A stretch of 64,000 nt of DNA, from assembly GCF_012932565.1 (NCBI RefSeq), contig NZ_JABBYJ010000001.1, positions 2,728,001 to 2,792,000 on the forward strand, read 5' to 3'. Position 1 is the stretch's first letter. Every line of letters begins with the position of its first letter. Under the pieces are notes generated by a model that saw only the letters and a list, made by a program, of their open reading frames with translations, was not told the origin of the DNA and ran no database searches. This DNA comes from Sneathiella limimaris (GTDB taxonomy: Bacteria > Pseudomonadota > Alphaproteobacteria > Sneathiellales > Sneathiellaceae). Both the position numbers and the translations under genes were made by a program. Of the stretch, positions 35,992-44,149 are shown in pieces.

Positions 35992-36612
35992 TTAGACCGC
36001 AGCCTCCTCATCCAACAAGTCATGCAGAATTGCTTTCCAGGCAGCCCGAATACTGGTGTAGTAAGCATCATCATCCCGGATAACAGTCTGAACAGCCATT
36101 CCCCGCATCAGGCATAATGTGGTATTCAGAAGAATCTGAACCTTGTCTGGTGAGGATTTTTCATAATGAAAAAACTGTTTCCATATCTCATTTAAGGAGG
36201 CATGGAAGTTCAAACTTACCGGAATGACAGCTTGACGAAGGCTATCGTCAGTTCGTGCACTGGATAAGAAATCCATGGTCACCATGAACAATCTGCCAGA
36301 AAACCGTTCCCAAAGAAAATCAACGAAATCATCAATCGTTTTTTCCTTACGGGCATAGGCATCCGCCTCACTGCGGATGATGTCGATTTCATCATCCAGC
36401 AATTTTTCAACCGCCGCCGCAATCAGGACTTCCTTTGACGGGAAATGATGGAGCATCGCCCCCCGAGAAACGCCTGCGCGTTTGACAATCTCTGTTGTCG
36501 ATGCACGCTGCATCCCATCCTCATAGATGCAGTCCAGGGTCGCATTCAAAACCCTTTCTTGCATTTTTAAAGACCGGACGGCCTGTTTGTTTGGCTTGTC
36601 TATACTGTTCAT
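35992..36612 (-). CDS. TetR-family regulator inside the TRAP locus
   Basis: A 206-residue regulator with an N-terminal helix-turn-helix (RASTTEIVKRAGVSRGAMLH, about residues 36-55) preceded by RVLNATLDCIYEDG, and an all-helical ligand-binding part. It sits between the second binding-protein gene and its permease genes, an unusual position for a regulator; it probably controls the locus. The 18-bp palindrome at 42643-42660 is a candidate target. Confidence 0.9.
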   Translation of the reverse strand: MNSIDKPNKQAVRSLKMQERVLNATLDCIYEDGMQRASTTEIVKRAGVSRGAMLHHFPSKEVLIAAAVEKLLDDEIDIIRSEADAYARKEKTIDDFVDFLWERFSGRLFMVTMDFLSSARTDDSLRQAVIPVSLNFHASLNEIWKQFFHYEKSSPDKVQILLNTTLCLMRGMAVQTVIRDDDAYYTSIRAAWKAILHDLLDEEAAV

Positions 36613-36683
36613 CGTGACCTTCTTGTCAGAAGTTATACTGGGTCAAGAGTGTCATTAACATGAAAGCTAAGGGAAAACCAAAT

Positions 36684-36713
36684 CCGGTTCTCCGGGAGTT
36701 TTCCCCTAACCGG
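36684..36713 (-). repeat. Hairpin after the second TRAP binding-protein gene
   Basis: CCGGTT/AACCGG (36684-36689, 36708-36713) with an inner GGGG/CTCC pairing, directly after the stop codon at 36715. T-rich sequence follows on the minus strand but not a clean T-run, so it may be a weak terminator or an mRNA-end stabiliser. Confidence 0.5.
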
Positions 36714-36714
36714 T

Positions 36715-37848
36715 TTAATTTACGCCAAAAGTTGCCGGATCGAGCTTGGCAAACAGATTATCGTAAATAATTTTTTCAATCGCTATCGCATCTTTCCGAT
36801 CTGCTGATGCGAACAAGGCCTCCCACTTTTTAACAGTGGCATCAAAAGAGGTTAGGATTTCCTCTGAGTTTTTAAGACCGTATTTTTCCTCTCCCTTTTT
36901 ATAAACTTCAGAGAGGTTTGCTTTGGCAAAATCCCTAATTGAATTCAGGATATCTTGTGGTGCTTCATAAACTTTCACCCCATGATCCGCAGCTTCGCTT
37001 AAAGCCTCATCCACAGCATCCTTGTACCCAACGTAAAGCCGCGCCATTGCACGCGCATTAGCCTTAAAATACAAAGCACGGGCTTCAGGTGATATTTCCT
37101 GCCAGTAAGAGGCATTAAACGCCCACATCGGTCCAGACCAATATAGGCCTAGCGGTGCCATGGTCGTATGCTTGGCCACATCCCAGAGACTGCGTGACTT
37201 CAAATCATTTGCAACATTAACTGCACAATCCAGTGTTCCCTTCTCTACCCCTTGATACATTTCGCTTGAGGGTACGTTCACGGGCACGGCACCAATTTTC
37301 TCAACCCATCTGGACATGGCAGCGCCAGCTGTACGCAGGCGTTTTCCCTTCAAATCAGCAAGTGACTGAACAGGATTTCGACACATAAGATTATAGGATG
37401 GTGTGCTGTACCCACCGGTAAAGACGACACCAGCATTGTGCCATTGTTTCAATGCATCCGGATTACTTGTATTGAAATCTGTCGCGGCTGCGATCATCAC
37501 CAGAGGGTCACTATAATTGAAGCCCATCTCCTGGATTGCGTTTGTCACCGGTAACTCCGCTGGTGTGTATGTTGCCGCATGATAACCAACTGTGACAATA
37601 CCATCTCGAACGCCTGACATGCCAGACCTTGGCGGCAAAAGGACAGTACCGGTAAAGACCTTGGCAGATAGCTGACCACCGGATAACTCCTTCAAGGATT
37701 CTGCCCACTCTACATAGCCATGTTTCGCCAGTGGGTGTTGCGCAGGGAAAAAGATATTTGCCTTAATCTCATTGGCACTCGCAATCCGCATTCCGAGCGC
37801 ACTCGACATCAAGACCGAAACGAGCCCTCCCAATAACCTTTTCATCAT
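36715..37848 (-). CDS. dctP: TRAP transporter substrate-binding protein (second system)
   Basis: A 377-residue exported binding protein with a signal peptide ending near residue 25 (LGMRIASANE). The central DLKGKRLRTAGAAMSRWVEK at about residues 163-182 holds the conserved substrate arginine, and SSEMYQGVEKGTLDCAVN follows. At 377 residues it is longer than the other two DctP proteins here and belongs to a different subgroup. It is encoded 54 bp after the amidohydrolase, whose substrate or product it may bind. Confidence 0.9.
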   Translation of the reverse strand: MMKRLLGGLVSVLMSSALGMRIASANEIKANIFFPAQHPLAKHGYVEWAESLKELSGGQLSAKVFTGTVLLPPRSGMSGVRDGIVTVGYHAATYTPAELPVTNAIQEMGFNYSDPLVMIAAATDFNTSNPDALKQWHNAGVVFTGGYSTPSYNLMCRNPVQSLADLKGKRLRTAGAAMSRWVEKIGAVPVNVPSSEMYQGVEKGTLDCAVNVANDLKSRSLWDVAKHTTMAPLGLYWSGPMWAFNASYWQEISPEARALYFKANARAMARLYVGYKDAVDEALSEAADHGVKVYEAPQDILNSIRDFAKANLSEVYKKGEEKYGLKNSEEILTSFDATVKKWEALFASADRKDAIAIEKIIYDNLFAKLDPATFGVN

Positions 37849-37902
37849 AACCTCCTCTTTGATGATGAGTGCCGCCCCTTCGACACTTCAAGTTTAAAGT
37901 CC

Positions 37903-39129
37903 TTACAATCCGTTGCGAAACACATGGCCCTCCTTAAGTACAAGCTTCAGATACCGGTCCGGATCCTGCAAAACCCCAATATCTCTCAACGGATCTCCAT
38001 CCACGGCAATTAAGTCAGCGAAAGCCCCTTCAGAAATCTCACCGATCTTGCCTTCCATTTGAAAAAGCTCGGCTGCCGTTAGAGTTGCAGAACGGATCAG
38101 ATCGGCAGGTTTTTGAAACTGGCTCCGGATCCTGAATTCATTTAGCTGATGCTTGTGCATAGCGCCCAAAAGGTCTGTTCCGAATACCATCTTGACCCCC
38201 TTTTCGGCTGCACGAGAATGGGTTCGGTATCCAGCTTCCACAACAGCATCAACCTTTTCATGCATAGAAACCGAAAGGCCATTTTGGATCCCTTCTTCTT
38301 TCAAAACTTCATGTGTGGACATGGTTGGCACCAGAAAAGCACCCTTTTCGATCATGATGTCCATGCATTCTTCATCGATCAGATTGCCATGTTCAATCGA
38401 GCGCACCCCACATTCCAGGGCTCGCCTTGCGGCCCGGGCTGTATACACATGAGCGGCCACATATGTTTCCGCAGCCTCCGCCTCTTCGACAGCAGCAGTC
38501 AATTCATCCATGGAAAACTGTGTATTCCCAATCCGATCTGTAGGGGAAGAGACCCCTCCAGACGCCATTACCTTGATAAAATGCGCACCCTTGCGGATTT
38601 CATCCCGGCACCCTTTCCGGACTTCTGGGACACCATCAACAACACGCCCAAGACCAGAGCAACAGGTGCAAGCCTCCCAATCCTCACCCGGTCCTCGCAT
38701 ATCTCCATGTCCACCAGTCTGTGAAATGGCATGCCCACAGAAAAGGACCCGCGGCCCAATGAGATATCCTTCCTCAACCGATTTCACCAACCCATAATCG
38801 GCACCCCCACAGTCTCTAACGGTAGTAAACCCACGGCTAATCATGCCAGATAGGATTTGCCCCGCGCGTGCAGCGACATAGGAGGGTGACCAAGTCTGCA
38901 GGTCAGGAAAGCTGGCTGTTGAGGCGACAACATGAACATGGGCATCGCAAAGACCCGGCATCAGAGTTTTGCCTTCAAGATCGAAAACCTGCTCCGCCAA
39001 ATGCGGCTCACCTGTTGTAATCTGACGGATAATGCCATCTTCAATATAAATATTGTGTAGGCCGATAAGAGCGCCCTGGCGTACATCCAGAATATTGGCA
39101 TTCATCAATGTCAGTGTTTTACTCGTCAT
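37903..39129 (-). CDS. Amidohydrolase family metal-dependent hydrolase
   Basis: A 408-residue cytoplasmic enzyme of the amidohydrolase superfamily. GLCDAHVHVVAS at about residues 59-70 is the metal-binding HxH, GAHFIKVMASGGVSS at about 181 gives the bridging lysine, and later VAAHVYTARAARRALECGVRSIEHG and MVFGTDLLG supply the remaining ligands. The sequence type is that of Xaa-Pro/Xaa-Arg dipeptidases and related cyclic-amide hydrolases. GGAGA precedes the ATG. Its place between two TRAP systems suggests it processes an imported compound, such as an N-acylated amino acid or small peptide. Confidence 0.88.
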   Translation of the reverse strand: MTSKTLTLMNANILDVRQGALIGLHNIYIEDGIIRQITTGEPHLAEQVFDLEGKTLMPGLCDAHVHVVASTASFPDLQTWSPSYVAARAGQILSGMISRGFTTVRDCGGADYGLVKSVEEGYLIGPRVLFCGHAISQTGGHGDMRGPGEDWEACTCCSGLGRVVDGVPEVRKGCRDEIRKGAHFIKVMASGGVSSPTDRIGNTQFSMDELTAAVEEAEAAETYVAAHVYTARAARRALECGVRSIEHGNLIDEECMDIMIEKGAFLVPTMSTHEVLKEEGIQNGLSVSMHEKVDAVVEAGYRTHSRAAEKGVKMVFGTDLLGAMHKHQLNEFRIRSQFQKPADLIRSATLTAAELFQMEGKIGEISEGAFADLIAVDGDPLRDIGVLQDPDRYLKLVLKEGHVFRNGL

Positions 39130-39150
39130 AAAATCTGTCTCCTCAGCGGA

Positions 39151-39642
39151 TCAGGCGTACATAGCCTCTGACACCTGGCTAAATGTCCCCGCGAGTAATC
39201 CCGCGATCAAATCCGCATCCTTTAGTTTTTCTCGTGTGTAGAAGTATTCGTCATGCAAGAGATTGAGCATACCGAGTGTCCTGCCTCCGCTTTTCACCGG
39301 TATATTGACGGCCGAGCCCAGTCCAAGGCTGAATAAGAGGCTGTAATCAGGGTAGACCATCTTTAACTCTTCTCGGTTTCGGGACATCAGAGTTTTACCG
39401 CCCTTCAGGACTTCTCGTCCCCATAGCGTTTCGCCTAAGATCTTATTTCCACCGACAGGAAAATGTTCTGGATCACTGCTATAACAGCGAGAGACGAGTT
39501 TATAGGATGGCTCGTATAGAAGAACAGTAAACAGGCGGTGACCTATTTGGCTTTGGAGAACATCTTCTGCACAGGAATAGACTTTTTCCTGATCAGACTC
39601 CTCGGCAACTATTCGGATGAGTTTTGTAATGGGATCTTGCAT
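39151..39642 (-). CDS. Stand-alone GAF-domain protein coupled to the third TRAP permease
   Basis: A 163-residue protein consisting of a single GAF fold: the N-terminal helix MQDPITKLIRIVAEESDQEK, the strand RLFTVLLYEPSYKLVSRCYS, and the typical ending LGSAVNIPVKSGGRTLGMLNLL. The start at 39642 overlaps the DctM stop (TAATG) and has GGAG upstream; the longer frame to 39720 lies inside DctM. GAF domains bind small ligands or sense redox; a free GAF protein could be a ligand sensor for the imported compound or an fRMsr-like enzyme, but I do not see that enzyme's paired cysteines. Confidence 0.85.
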   Translation of the reverse strand: MQDPITKLIRIVAEESDQEKVYSCAEDVLQSQIGHRLFTVLLYEPSYKLVSRCYSSDPEHFPVGGNKILGETLWGREVLKGGKTLMSRNREELKMVYPDYSLLFSLGLGSAVNIPVKSGGRTLGMLNLLHDEYFYTREKLKDADLIAGLLAGTFSQVSEAMYA

Positions 39643-40958
39643 TACCCGGCTCCTTTTAAAAAGGTTGGCAGCCAAAGCGCTATTTGTGGAAAAATTGTGA
39701 GGATCACGACCCCGAGACATAGCAATAAAAAGAATGGTGCTGATGCCCGAGCCACCCGGCTGATGGGCATATTTGTTAGCCCCTGCAATACAAAGAGGTT
39801 AAATCCGACCGGTGGCGTAATTGTTGCCAGCTCAACCATCAAAATGAGGAAAATACCGAACCACATCGGGTCGAACCCGGCCTGCACTATGAGCGGCAGA
39901 GTAATCGGTAAACTCATAACCGTGATGGATATTCCTTCTAGGAACAATCCTAGCATTATATAAAACAAGGCCAGCATGAGGATCAGCCCATAAGGCGATA
40001 AATCAAGCCCACCAATCATATTCGCAATTGATTGTGGAAGATGCAGGTAGCCCATGGTTGTGGATAAAAGGGCAGCTGCAATGACCAGGGACACAACCAT
40101 TGCAGACATCTTGACTGAGTTAATCAGTGAGTCTGCAATCAACGCAAAAGATAGCTGCCCCGTGAATGTCACAATCAGGATAGCTGTAACGACCCCAATT
40201 GCAGCCGCTTCTGATGGGGTTGCCAGACCTGAATAGATCGAACCAAGCACCACGAAAATCAGAATAAAGATAGGCAATAAATTGAAAAAATCTTTGAGGC
40301 CAATTGGCTGTTTGTCTTCCACGGCCAGTGTCGTTTTGATTTTTGGGTCCAACTCGGCGCGAAGCGCTATGTATAAAGAATACAGTGCTGCGACCATCAG
40401 CCCAGGAAAGACTCCAGCAGCGAAAAGAGAAACAATTGAGACTTCAGCCAAGATGCCATAAACGATCATGACAATGGAGGGTGGGATGAGGAGCCCCAAA
40501 CTACCAGCCCCAGCTAGAGATCCTACAGAGAGCAAAGGATCATACTGGCGTTTGGAGAGCTCCTCGAGAGAGATCTTGCCGACAGTCGCGGTCGTTGCCG
40601 TACTTGATCCACTCACAGCCGCAAACAAGGTACAGCCAACAATATTGACATGAAGAAGACGCCCTGGCACGCGCGCCACCAAAGGGGCCAGGCCCTTGAA
40701 TAGTCGTTGAGAAATATCCGTTCGAAAGATGATATCTCCCATCCAAATAAACATTGGGATCGCGGCTAATTCCCATGAGCTGGCACTTCTCAGCATAATC
40801 TTCGACGCAATCGATCCAATTCTGCTGATTGGAAAATCCAGAATAAAAAATTGGGTGGTAAAGGACACCAAAATCAAACCGATAAAAACCCAGACACCGC
40901 TTCCCAGAAACAGAAAAATCAAACACAAAACGGTAAGGCCAACACCGAGCTCAGTCAT
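39642..40958 (-). CDS. dctM: TRAP transporter large permease, DctM family (third system)
   Basis: A 438-residue DctM subunit. Typical segments are GCTLFAAVSGSSTATTATVG at about residues 107-126, GLLIPPSIVMIVYGILAE at about 155, and the terminal ITPPVGFNLFVLQGL. It is closely similar to the DctM at 875. Its start overlaps the DctQ end by eight bases and its stop overlaps the GAF start. Confidence 0.93.
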   Translation of the reverse strand: MTELGVGLTVLCLIFLFLGSGVWVFIGLILVSFTTQFFILDFPISRIGSIASKIMLRSASSWELAAIPMFIWMGDIIFRTDISQRLFKGLAPLVARVPGRLLHVNIVGCTLFAAVSGSSTATTATVGKISLEELSKRQYDPLLSVGSLAGAGSLGLLIPPSIVMIVYGILAEVSIVSLFAAGVFPGLMVAALYSLYIALRAELDPKIKTTLAVEDKQPIGLKDFFNLLPIFILIFVVLGSIYSGLATPSEAAAIGVVTAILIVTFTGQLSFALIADSLINSVKMSAMVVSLVIAAALLSTTMGYLHLPQSIANMIGGLDLSPYGLILMLALFYIMLGLFLEGISITVMSLPITLPLIVQAGFDPMWFGIFLILMVELATITPPVGFNLFVLQGLTNMPISRVARASAPFFLLLCLGVVILTIFPQIALWLPTFLKGAG

Positions 40959-41466
40959 AACTTGCCTCCATCTCTGGATGATGACGAAGGTCCTTTCCTC
41001 GCAAAAGTATGGTGGTCATTGACAGGAACTGCAGGACAAGAAGCGCGAGACCGGCAACAACAAAACTTTGCGGAATCCATAAAGGAACTTCAGCAATTGA
41101 ATTACTGACGACACCGCGTTCAAAATTGCGGATCAGAAGACGTCCAAAATAGAAAGTAAGAAGAGAAAAAACACCAGCAGACAACAGACAAGAGATAATC
41201 TCCACGCCATGTCTCAACCCTGGCCCAAGCCTGCAAAGGATCATTTCAACCCGGATAAATACGCCGTCCTTCAGAGTTGCTGCAAAAGACAGAAATGTCA
41301 TGGCGGCAACACCATATCCTACAAATTCATCCAGAACATAAGTAGAGGTGTTAAACGCACTTCTTAGCAAAATTTCGAGCATGATCATGGCAACCATAAG
41401 GACCAAGATTATGCAGGCCAAAACTGCTGCGAACCGGCTTAGGCGATTAATAATCCTATCTGGCAT
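40951..41466 (-). CDS. dctQ: TRAP transporter small permease, DctQ family (third system)
   Basis: A 171-residue four-helix membrane protein. The segment LSFAATLKDGVFIRVEMILC at about residues 57-76 is the DctQ loop region, and EVPLWIPQSFVVAGLALLVL is close to the equivalent part of the first DctQ (WIPQSSLLLGLAIL), consistent with the two systems being paralogous. Confidence 0.88.
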   Translation of the reverse strand: MPDRIINRLSRFAAVLACIILVLMVAMIMLEILLRSAFNTSTYVLDEFVGYGVAAMTFLSFAATLKDGVFIRVEMILCRLGPGLRHGVEIISCLLSAGVFSLLTFYFGRLLIRNFERGVVSNSIAEVPLWIPQSFVVAGLALLVLQFLSMTTILLRGKDLRHHPEMEASYD

Positions 41467-41497
41467 GACGCTCCCTATCTTCTTGTTTTTCTAGGAA

Positions 41498-41522
41498 AGG
41501 AGGCGCCTATTGAACGCCTCCT
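41498..41522 (-). repeat. Hairpin after the third TRAP binding-protein gene
   Basis: Perfect 8-bp arms AGGAGGCG and CGCCTCCT (41498-41505, 41515-41522) with a 9-nt loop, followed on the minus strand by TTTCCT. It lies 26 bases after the SBP stop and before DctQ, like the hairpins in the other two TRAP loci. Confidence 0.6.
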
Positions 41523-41548
41523 CATCGGAAATGGAACAGGAGAAGGAT

Positions 41549-42589
41549 CTATTTACCTGTTCTTTTGCGATACTCATTAATGATGGCTTCACCGCGAGGT
41601 CCGGTTTTCTTGAGCCAATCATTCAAGGCCGTCCTGCCAGCATCAGAAAGCCCATTCAACAGGCCGTCCGTACCCGTGAGGATCAAAGTGCCCCCATCTT
41701 TTTCAACCTTGTCGTAGTTCAACTTTGTGCGGCTGACGACTTCCTGCCAATTGCGTGTTGATGCGGCCTCTGCTGCCTTTTCAACAGCGTCCTGAAGTTC
41801 TGGAGTCAATTTGTCGAACACATCCTTGTTCATGTGAACAAAGTTAAGTGGCAGGGCATAATTGATTTCCGTAAAGTAAGGCGTGTGCTCTACAAACTTC
41901 TGGCTCACGCCACCTTCCGCAGAGGTCAAGACTGAGGAAATGCCACCTGTTGCCAATTGTGGAACCACATCTGCCCAAGCAAGCTGAATAGGTGCGGCTC
42001 CAATTTCTTTGAAAGTATTTGTCCCACCTGGATCATAAGTGCGAATTTTCAAATCTTTGAGGTTTGCAACTTCTCGCACGGGTTCTTTGGACCAAATACC
42101 TGATGCCGGCCAGGGTGATGCGTAAAGTAACTTTTGACCGTTCTGTTCGAAGAATTTTTCATACTCTTCAAAAGCGATATCTTTTAAAATACGTGCCTCT
42201 TCAACCGTCTTCACCAAGAACGGAATTGAAGAAAGCAACGTAAACGCGTCGATCCCCCCCATGAAGCCAGCTGGCGTATCTGCAATTTCAACGGCACCAT
42301 CGCCGACTGCATCAAAATGATCTGATGATTTATATCCCAACGCACCACCCGGGTGCACAGTCACCTTAATCTGACCTTTACTAAACTCCTCCAGAGCTTT
42401 TGCGAACACCATATCACCTTCTGCGTGAATTGATGTTGCACCGTAGGCATTGGCAAGATCCCAACTTTCTGCAGCACTTGCTTGTGAAAGCAAGCCCCCA
42501 AGTGCAGAAACTTGTACAAATCCTGCCAATGCACTCCCCAGTACCAACCTTTTAATCAACTGTCGTTTTCCATTAGCGTGGTTTCCCAT
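41549..42589 (-). CDS. dctP: TRAP transporter substrate-binding protein (third system)
   Basis: A 346-residue exported binding protein. The signal region is long (about residues 1-40, basic KRQLIKR then a hydrophobic core ending SQASAAES). The conserved NLKDLKIRTYDPGGTNTFKE at about residues 165-184 carries the substrate arginine, and TGGISSVLTSAEGG follows. It is the first gene of the minus-strand locus and has an 18-bp palindrome upstream. Confidence 0.92.
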   Translation of the reverse strand: MGNHANGKRQLIKRLVLGSALAGFVQVSALGGLLSQASAAESWDLANAYGATSIHAEGDMVFAKALEEFSKGQIKVTVHPGGALGYKSSDHFDAVGDGAVEIADTPAGFMGGIDAFTLLSSIPFLVKTVEEARILKDIAFEEYEKFFEQNGQKLLYASPWPASGIWSKEPVREVANLKDLKIRTYDPGGTNTFKEIGAAPIQLAWADVVPQLATGGISSVLTSAEGGVSQKFVEHTPYFTEINYALPLNFVHMNKDVFDKLTPELQDAVEKAAEAASTRNWQEVVSRTKLNYDKVEKDGGTLILTGTDGLLNGLSDAGRTALNDWLKKTGPRGEAIINEYRKRTGK

Positions 42590-42642
42590 AAAAACCTCCC
42601 AGTTTTGCTGTTAGATGACAGTTGGATTACAATCTCATTAAA

Positions 42643-42660
42643 AAACAGTCAATACTGTTT
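42643..42660. promoter_or_regulatory. 18-bp palindrome in the third TRAP promoter region
   Basis: Perfect arms AAACAGT and ACTGTTT around CAAT, 54 bases before the SBP start, within AT-rich promoter-like sequence. Size suits a TetR dimer; the TetR gene at 35992 is in the same locus. Confidence 0.5.
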
Positions 42661-42834
42661 GTTTTTAATATTATTTATTTCGCACATGCACAAACAGACT
42701 TAACCAGCCACCACAAATCCTGTAAACGTTATATATTCGAACCCAAATGTTCGGCATGCGTCTTGAAGCGAGGTTGACTTCCAGCCAACTCACCAACGTT
42801 AGTTACCCACCCTTTTCCTTGAGGAGTAACTTAG

Positions 42835-42975
42835 GTGAAAATTCAGCAACTTAAGGCCAGTTTTATTACTGCATTCAAACTGAGGAAAATAGGCTCTGGC
42901 GCATACGCCTATCCAACTAGGAGAGTAAATCTCATAAAACCAAAACGGCTTTTTCCCGAGGCGCCAATTGAATAG
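42835..42975 (+). CDS. Possible small basic protein
   Basis: A 46-residue frame starting with GTG 42835, preceded by AGGAG at an ideal 8-base distance. The product is basic (KIQQLKASFITAFKLRKIGS...). There is no terminator or homologue that I recognise. Reported only because of the good ribosome site in an otherwise empty 550-bp gap. Confidence 0.2.
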   Translation: MKIQQLKASFITAFKLRKIGSGAYAYPTRRVNLIKPKRLFPEAPIE

Positions 42976-43145
42976 ATTGGTGCACATTATGGGAGCTTGC
43001 TTTTTACAATTCACAAATGCAGTTTATTACTTCTTACAGAAACATTGAGCTTTCAAAAACCGATTTGAAACAGAATCGGACAAAAAACAGGCTTGCCTTC
43101 ATCGACTGGATTAAAGCTGTTTCTCAGACATGAAGCTTGCGACCA

Positions 43146-43176
43146 AAAAAAGCCCGGTGTTGAAACCGGGCTTTTC
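43146..43176 (-). terminator. Terminator after the CARDB-like gene
   Basis: On the minus strand the stem AAAAGCCCGGT/ACCGGGCTTTTTTT with a short TTCAAC loop and T-tail ends 40 bases after the stop codon at 43220. The same GCCCGG/CCGGGC core recurs in two other terminators of the window. Confidence 0.88.
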
Positions 43177-43219
43177 TAAGAAGACCTGACAGGTGGGAGA
43201 GATCAGTCAGTTCAGGGTC

Positions 43220-43771
43220 TTATTTGTAAGTCATTGCGTATTTGTTGTTGTTCTCATTGCTTTCAACAAGCTGCTTGAAATAGTCAGCTGCGAAGACCAT
43301 CCGATCACCGCGCTCATAGTTGGTTGGCGGAATAGTGATCGTAATTGCTTTGGCCTGACCTGGTGCCAATGGCGGAATGATGGCATCTGCACCCCAGGAC
43401 TGGTTGTTTTTCAGGTAATGCTGGCCGAACAACACACCTTGTGGGGCACCCGCTGTTCCCATGTTTTTCACCTGAACAACAAAGGTATCTGTTGTGCCCA
43501 TTTTCCGTGCTGCACCCAGAACCGCATAGTCTGGCAATTTGATTTTGGCTTTCTGCAGTGTTGCTGCTGGTGCTGCTGAAGTATTGCGCTGAGTGGTTTC
43601 TTTGGCTTTCAGTTTTGCTTCTTCACAGTGCCAGGAGCCCTGCTCCAGAACTGCAATTTGTCCAAGTGGACAGCGTGGCTTTGGACCGCTGGAACCAGCA
43701 GCCATTGCATTAAAGGCAACAACAGAAAGAACAGCGGCGGAAACAAGTGTAGTAACGTTAAACATTTTCAT
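43220..43771 (-). CDS. Secreted CARDB-like protein
   Basis: A 183-residue exported protein. The start at ATG 43771 has GAGG nine bases upstream; the open frame to 43834 adds 21 residues without a ribosome site. A signal peptide (MKMFNVTTLVSAAVLSVVAF, cut near AMAAG) is followed by a short cysteine pair (PRCPLGQIAVLEQGSWHCEE) and a beta-sandwich part with DTFVVQVKNMGTAGAPQG and VESNENNN, the latter typical of CARDB adhesion-like domains. It has its own strong terminator and long leader, so it may be highly expressed. Function unknown. Confidence 0.75.
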   Translation of the reverse strand: MKMFNVTTLVSAAVLSVVAFNAMAAGSSGPKPRCPLGQIAVLEQGSWHCEEAKLKAKETTQRNTSAAPAATLQKAKIKLPDYAVLGAARKMGTTDTFVVQVKNMGTAGAPQGVLFGQHYLKNNQSWGADAIIPPLAPGQAKAITITIPPTNYERGDRMVFAADYFKQLVESNENNNKYAMTYK

Positions 43772-44149
43772 TTTGATCATCCTCAAATCATGTTGTGATA
43801 CCCTTTGGTCGCACCCAGTTCCAATTCGGTTCAAAAAAATTCCGAAAAAAATTAGCTCTCCCAGAAAAACTTCACAAATTAGCTGTTTTCTGGCGCTTAC
43901 AGCTGTAATTTTCTATTGAGATACACTTGGAGAACTCGCTTGGAAATCAATCTTAATAAAAAAAATTTCCAACAAACACGCCCAAGGACACATCTTCAGA
44001 GCCAGCGTTTTCGTCCCTGAGCTATAAACATGTTAAGCCCACTGCCCCGCCCCATGCTCATAGACCAAAAGAACCTGACAACCTTACTGTACTGTTCGAC
44101 AGTTTAGCAGAAAAATCTAAACTACGGGCAAACAACTATTTGTGGCGAC
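43772..44149. other. Intergenic region downstream of the PaaG-like gene
   Basis: About 380 bp of AT-rich sequence holding the promoter of the CARDB-like gene and the 3' side of the hydratase gene. I see no convincing terminator, RNA or small gene. Confidence 0.35.

Larger units (their letters stand above)
42590..43144. other. Long intergenic region upstream of the third TRAP locus
   Basis: About 550 bp between the TRAP binding protein and the terminator of the CARDB-like gene. Besides the palindrome at 42643 and a possible small frame at 42835-42975, I see no gene, RNA or repeat. The open frame at 42799-43014 on the minus strand has no family features. Confidence 0.4.

Noticed and set aside
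42799-43014. 71-residue minus-strand frame
   Set aside because: No ribosome site, no recognisable features and a tryptophan/cysteine-rich composition typical of chance frames.
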